Assembly (NCBI RefSeq): GCF_027579695.1
Contig: NC_083578.1
Location: 1,833,768 to 1,897,767 of the forward strand
DNA: 64,000 bases
Direction of reading: 5' to 3'
Source of the DNA: Neoarius graeffei
Taxonomy: Eukaryota > Chordata > Actinopteri > Siluriformes > Ariidae
Shown: positions 60,928 through 64,000 of the stretch, one piece after another
How the letters are laid out: each line of letters starts with the position of its first letter
How positions within the stretch are numbered: the first letter of the stretch is position 1
Program-made: the position numbers and the translations under genes
The notes under the pieces: model-generated
Seen by the model: only the letters and a program-made list of their open reading frames with translations
Database searches by the model: none
Told to the model about the DNA's origin: nothing

Positions 60928-61301
60928 CATCTCATCTCATCTCATTATCTCTAGCCGCTTTATCCTTCTACAGGGTCGCAGGCAAGCTGGAGCCTATCCC
61001 AGCTGACTACGGGCAAAAGGCGGGGTACACCCTGGACAAGTCGCCAGGTCGTCACAGGGCTGACACATAGACACAGACAACCATTCACATTCACACCTAC
61101 GCTCAATTTAGAGTCACCAGTTAACCTAACCTGCATGTCTTTGGACTGTGGGGGAAACCGGAGCACCCGGAGGAAACCCACGCGGACACGGGGAGAACAT
61201 GCAAACTCCGCACAGAAAGGCCCTTGCCGGCCACGGGGCTCGAACCCGGACCTTCTTGCTGTGAGGCGACAGCGCTAACCACTACACCACCGTGCCGCCC
61301 C
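60928..61301 (-). mobile_element. SINE (family A), full length
   Basis: Minus-strand copy with A and B boxes and a (GAGAT)n tail. The perfect 12-bp duplication GCGAATAAAACT lies at 60916-60927 and 61302-61313. Confidence 0.92.
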
Positions 61302-61368
61302 GCGAATAAAACTGTGTGGTTTAAACTTTGTGGAAACATTTTGGAGAAGAAACACATATGAGCATGAT

Positions 61369-61394
61369 GGGGGGGGGGGGGGGGGGGGGGGGGG
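61369..61394. repeat. Homopolymer of 26 G
   Basis: An uninterrupted G run. It may form G-quadruplexes, and its length is uncertain in any assembly. Confidence 0.9.
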
Positions 61395-61769
61395 AATACT
61401 TTTGGCTGTATAATGTATTTTTATACTTGTATATGAATTCAGTTTATATTAATATATCATATTTAAATGCTGTAAAGTTGCTAATGTTATTAGTATTGCA
61501 ACTTGCTGTCCAATTAAAGTCTTGTAGATGATCTCATGATATTTTGTTGTTTTCTAAATTTGCCTCAGCAAAAGAAGTTTGTATTGCCAGATGTGTAATT
61601 ACTCAATTATTAAGTTCTTCCTGCAGTAGACAGATGTGTGATTTATATATATATGATGTAATTTTACTGTATTTTTTTTATTCAAAAAAAATTTTTTTTA
61701 AAGATGCTAACATTATTTAGCATCGTCACTCTTTTTGTATCGATTTGCTCCGTCAGCGCGGTGAGCCGA

Positions 61770-61900
61770 TCCTGATTGGCTGCTCTCTCCGTAGTCCGTG
61801 CGCTGCTATTGGTAAGCTCCTGCTCTGGCCTACACGTGCAACACCAAGCACCACGGTTTGTCCTCGCTCCCGATTGGCTGAGAGATAGTGACGTCCCGCC
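61770..61900 (+). promoter_or_regulatory. Candidate mlec promoter: three inverted CCAAT boxes and a CRE-like site
   Basis: ATTGG occurs at 61775, 61808 and 61873, the outer two in the strong NF-Y context GATTGGCTG. TGACGTCC follows at 61889. The stretch is CpG-richer than its surroundings and lies about 600-720 bases before the mlec start codon. Motif evidence only. Confidence 0.5.
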
Positions 61901-62497
61901 TATTCGGTTGCGCAGCCGTCAAGTTCGGTTGCGTCTGTTTCCTTCAACCTGCACTGACTCCCCACACACTGACACACTGAGCGGCCCGCAATGGAGCGAA
62001 TGTTCGAGATTTCAGCGCTTTAACGCTTATTAATGAATTAAAAGAGAACGCAGACAAGCCGTGCACGGTATCGGGGGCGGGTTTGACCTCATAATTTATG
62101 TTTTTGTGAAAATTGTGTGCAGGAAATTTTAAGAAGAGAGCGAGCGAGAGAGACAGAGAGACCTGCAACATATTAATGGCAGACACAGAGGAAGTGTTTT
62201 AAAATCATACACACAGGTCCATGCACATTGTGTTCAAATAACTCCAAATTAGTACCCAGGGGAGTCTGAGCACCATCATCTGGGCCTCCACACATCTGGA
62301 ACACATCTGCATTTACAGTAAGAGCCACACTGCTGCTGATGCTTGTACTGGTCTATTATTTTATTCATCATGTTAATTATGATCACGTGATTCATGTCTG
62401 AGATCTGTTTCCCTGATCCATGTTCATCTCCTTTTCTTGCTGTCCAGCTTTATTTATTTCTTTATTTATTCAGTAATTTATCGCTGAGCGAGAGGCC

Positions 62498-62699
62498 ATG
62501 CGGCGGGTCACGGCACCATGGGTGATCCGGTTCATCGTGGCGGCGATATCAATACTGGCAGACCGGTACCGGGCCGAGGGCGATGTGGCGAATCTGGCTG
62601 AGCATGTGATCTGGGCGGTGAACGCAGGAGGAGACGCTCACACTGACACACATGGTATTCATTACAAAAAAGACCCACTGGAAGGCAAAGTGGGAAAAG
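62498..62699 (+). CDS. mlec: mlec exon 1 (signal peptide, start of malectin domain)
   Basis: ATG at 62498 follows GAGAGGCC. The donor is GGAAAAG|GTGAGA, phase 1. A pyrimidine-rich ATTTATTCAG at about 62463-62472 could be the acceptor of a 5' UTR intron. Confidence 0.9.
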
Positions 62700-63320
62700 G
62701 TGAGATGGTTTTACAGGATGTCGAGTGTCGCAAATCCTCTCACACTTCCTGTTGATTTGTTTAAATGAAAAACGCACACTGTTTCTGTCTCTCTCTCTCA
62801 CACACACACATTTCTCAGTAGTGAATAATGACTAATCGAAATTGACCGGCAGTTTCCTCCGAATGAGAAGTGTGAGTCTCACATCGCGACGTTTCCAACA
62901 GAGCTAATTTCAGTTCCTGGTTTCTGCACACCAGGAATTAGAGAGGCGGAGCTTATCTTGCTGAACATCACTGATTGGTTAAACACGACCTTGACAGATT
63001 GATTATCGCTGTGATCCAGTTCCTGAGTTGAGTTGATGAATGTCTGTTAAAGTGTCTTCTACTGCAGGATTTATGGAAAAGTGAGAGTTTTATTATAAAA
63101 TAATGAATGGTGAAATGTTTTCTCTTCGCTGGTTGACTTCGTTTTACGTCGTGAAAAAATGAAGAGTTTTCAAGCAAGGCCTGATTCAAAACAGCGTCCA
63201 GTTCATGATATCTGCTCACGACATAAAGTTGTTGTAGAACCTACAGAGTGCATCGAGAAACAAAAACACACTGCGATCACTTTAATTCCCACAATAAAGC
63301 GACAGCTTCAGTCTCTTCAT

Positions 63321-63359
<39 letters not shown>

Positions 63360-63550
63360 TTGTCGTGGCAGCATCAGATTATGGGATGCGGTTGCCGATC
63401 CTGCGCTCGAGTCCAGAGGATCAGGTGCTGTATCAGACGGAGCGCTATAACGAGGACACGTTTGGGTACGAGGTTCCGATGCGGGACGAGGGAGAGTACA
63501 TCCTGGTGATGAAGTTCGCCGAGGTGTATTTCGCCCAATCACAGCAGAAA
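62498..63550 (+). CDS. mlec: MLEC, malectin (first two coding exons; 3' end outside window)
   Basis: Exons 62498-62699 and 63372-63550 join in frame to 127 residues. Malectin is an ER membrane lectin that binds diglucosylated high-mannose N-glycans on new glycoproteins and works with ribophorin I in quality control. Residues 1-28 ([23 protein letters not shown]) would form the signal peptide. The malectin domain begins [14 protein letters not shown], with [15 protein letters not shown], then [34 protein letters not shown] and [16 protein letters not shown]. The aromatic residues of the sugar pocket (DYGM, YQTERY, EVYF) are present. The human protein has 292 residues, so the second half, with the C-terminal membrane anchor, lies to the right. 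Confidence 0.95.
62700..63371 (+). other. mlec intron 1
   Basis: No exon or mobile element was recognised; it ends with a (GT)n tract before the acceptor. Confidence 0.7.
63372..63550 (+). CDS. mlec: mlec exon 2 (malectin-domain core)
   Basis: The acceptor GTGGCAG|CATC lies 19 bases after a (GT)n tract (63325-63353). The donor is CAGAAA|GTGAGA, phase 0. Confidence 0.95.
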
Positions 63551-63649
63551 GTGAGAAAAACACACACACACGACTAAAATTGTGTTCTGCTCACTGTGTT
63601 ATAACATTTATATAAAGACATTGGCTTTATTGGAGCTCAGCTTACTGTC

Positions 63650-64000
63650 TTTTTTTTTTTTCCTTCTCTTTCTATCTCTCCCCATCTCTTTCTCTCTAAT
63701 CTCTCTATTTCTCCCATATCTCTCTCATATCTCTCTCCCATATCTCTCTCTCTCCCATATCTCTCTCTGTTTCTCCCATCTTTCTCTCTCTCCCATATCT
63801 CTCTCTCTTTCTCCCATATCTCTCTCTCTCTCTCTCTCCCATCTCTCTCTCTCCCATCTCTCTCTCTCTGTTTCTCCCATATCTCTTTCTCTCTCTATTT
63901 CTCCCATATCTCTTTCTCTCTCTATTTCTCCCATATCTCTTTCTCTCTCTATTTCTCCCATATCTCTTTCTCTCTCTATTTCTCCCATATCTCTCTCTAT
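63650..64000. repeat. Pyrimidine-rich minisatellite in mlec intron 2
   Basis: CT-rich units with CTCCCATATCTCT; toward the end a regular unit of about 27-28 bases (TTTCTCTCTCTATTTCTCC, then CATATC) repeats. Minus-strand frames rich in RERDMGE are artefacts. Confidence 0.9.

Noticed and set aside
6467-61301. tRNA genes with A and B boxes
   Set aside because: The box motifs belong to the heads of SINEs, which continue into a shared non-tRNA body and tail and are flanked by target duplications.
63725-63988. Minus-strand RERDMGEIE repeat protein
   Set aside because: Low-complexity CT-rich intronic minisatellite.

Overview
This is a eukaryotic, teleost-fish-like nuclear segment. The genes are intron-split with GT-AG junctions. 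Dinucleotide (GT/CA) microsatellites are very dense, there are several tRNA-derived SINE copies, and Tc1/mariner, hAT, TTAA-type and Harbinger-like DNA transposons are nested in one another. The species cannot be fixed from sequence alone.

Three conserved vertebrate genes lie on the + strand in the order ASPHD2 (3' part, ending at 2995), CABP1/caldendrin (22718-46884, seven coding exons, complete) and MLEC/malectin (62498 to beyond the window, first two coding exons visible). Splicing the visible exons gives uninterrupted frames that match the known families end to end. CABP1-MLEC adjacency is the human 12q24 arrangement, while ASPHD2 is on human 22q12. Their linkage here fits the old joint ancestry of those two human regions.

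Most of the window is repeats. Going left to right: a degenerate GA-rich tandem array in the presumed ASPHD2 3' UTR; SINE copies with visible target-site duplications; a TTAA-flanked DNA transposon (9987-13035) that holds a probable solo LTR (10318-12413), which in turn holds a decayed Tc1 element (10737-12345); an 8-kb compound satellite (about 13380-21440) made of a 20-bp CA-rich array and an inverted 40-bp array; CABP1 exon 1; a 10.4-kb, 29-bp minisatellite of about 359 units inside CABP1 intron 1 (27195-37612); a nested transposon stack in intron 2; a hAT-like element in intron 6; a 35-bp satellite (about 51530-56090) interrupted by a retrotransposon tail and by a structurally complete hAT transposon with an uninterrupted 692-residue transposase; and nested miniature elements upstream of MLEC.

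The three genes do not form an operon or a common pathway: one is a predicted 2-oxoglutarate-dependent hydroxylase-like membrane protein, one a neuronal calcium sensor and one an ER glucose-binding lectin. I found no new multigene system. The most unusual objects are the 29-bp intronic minisatellite, the complete hAT element sitting in a satellite, the inverted compound satellite, the chimeric SINE and four same-strand CTCF-like motifs placed between the genes.
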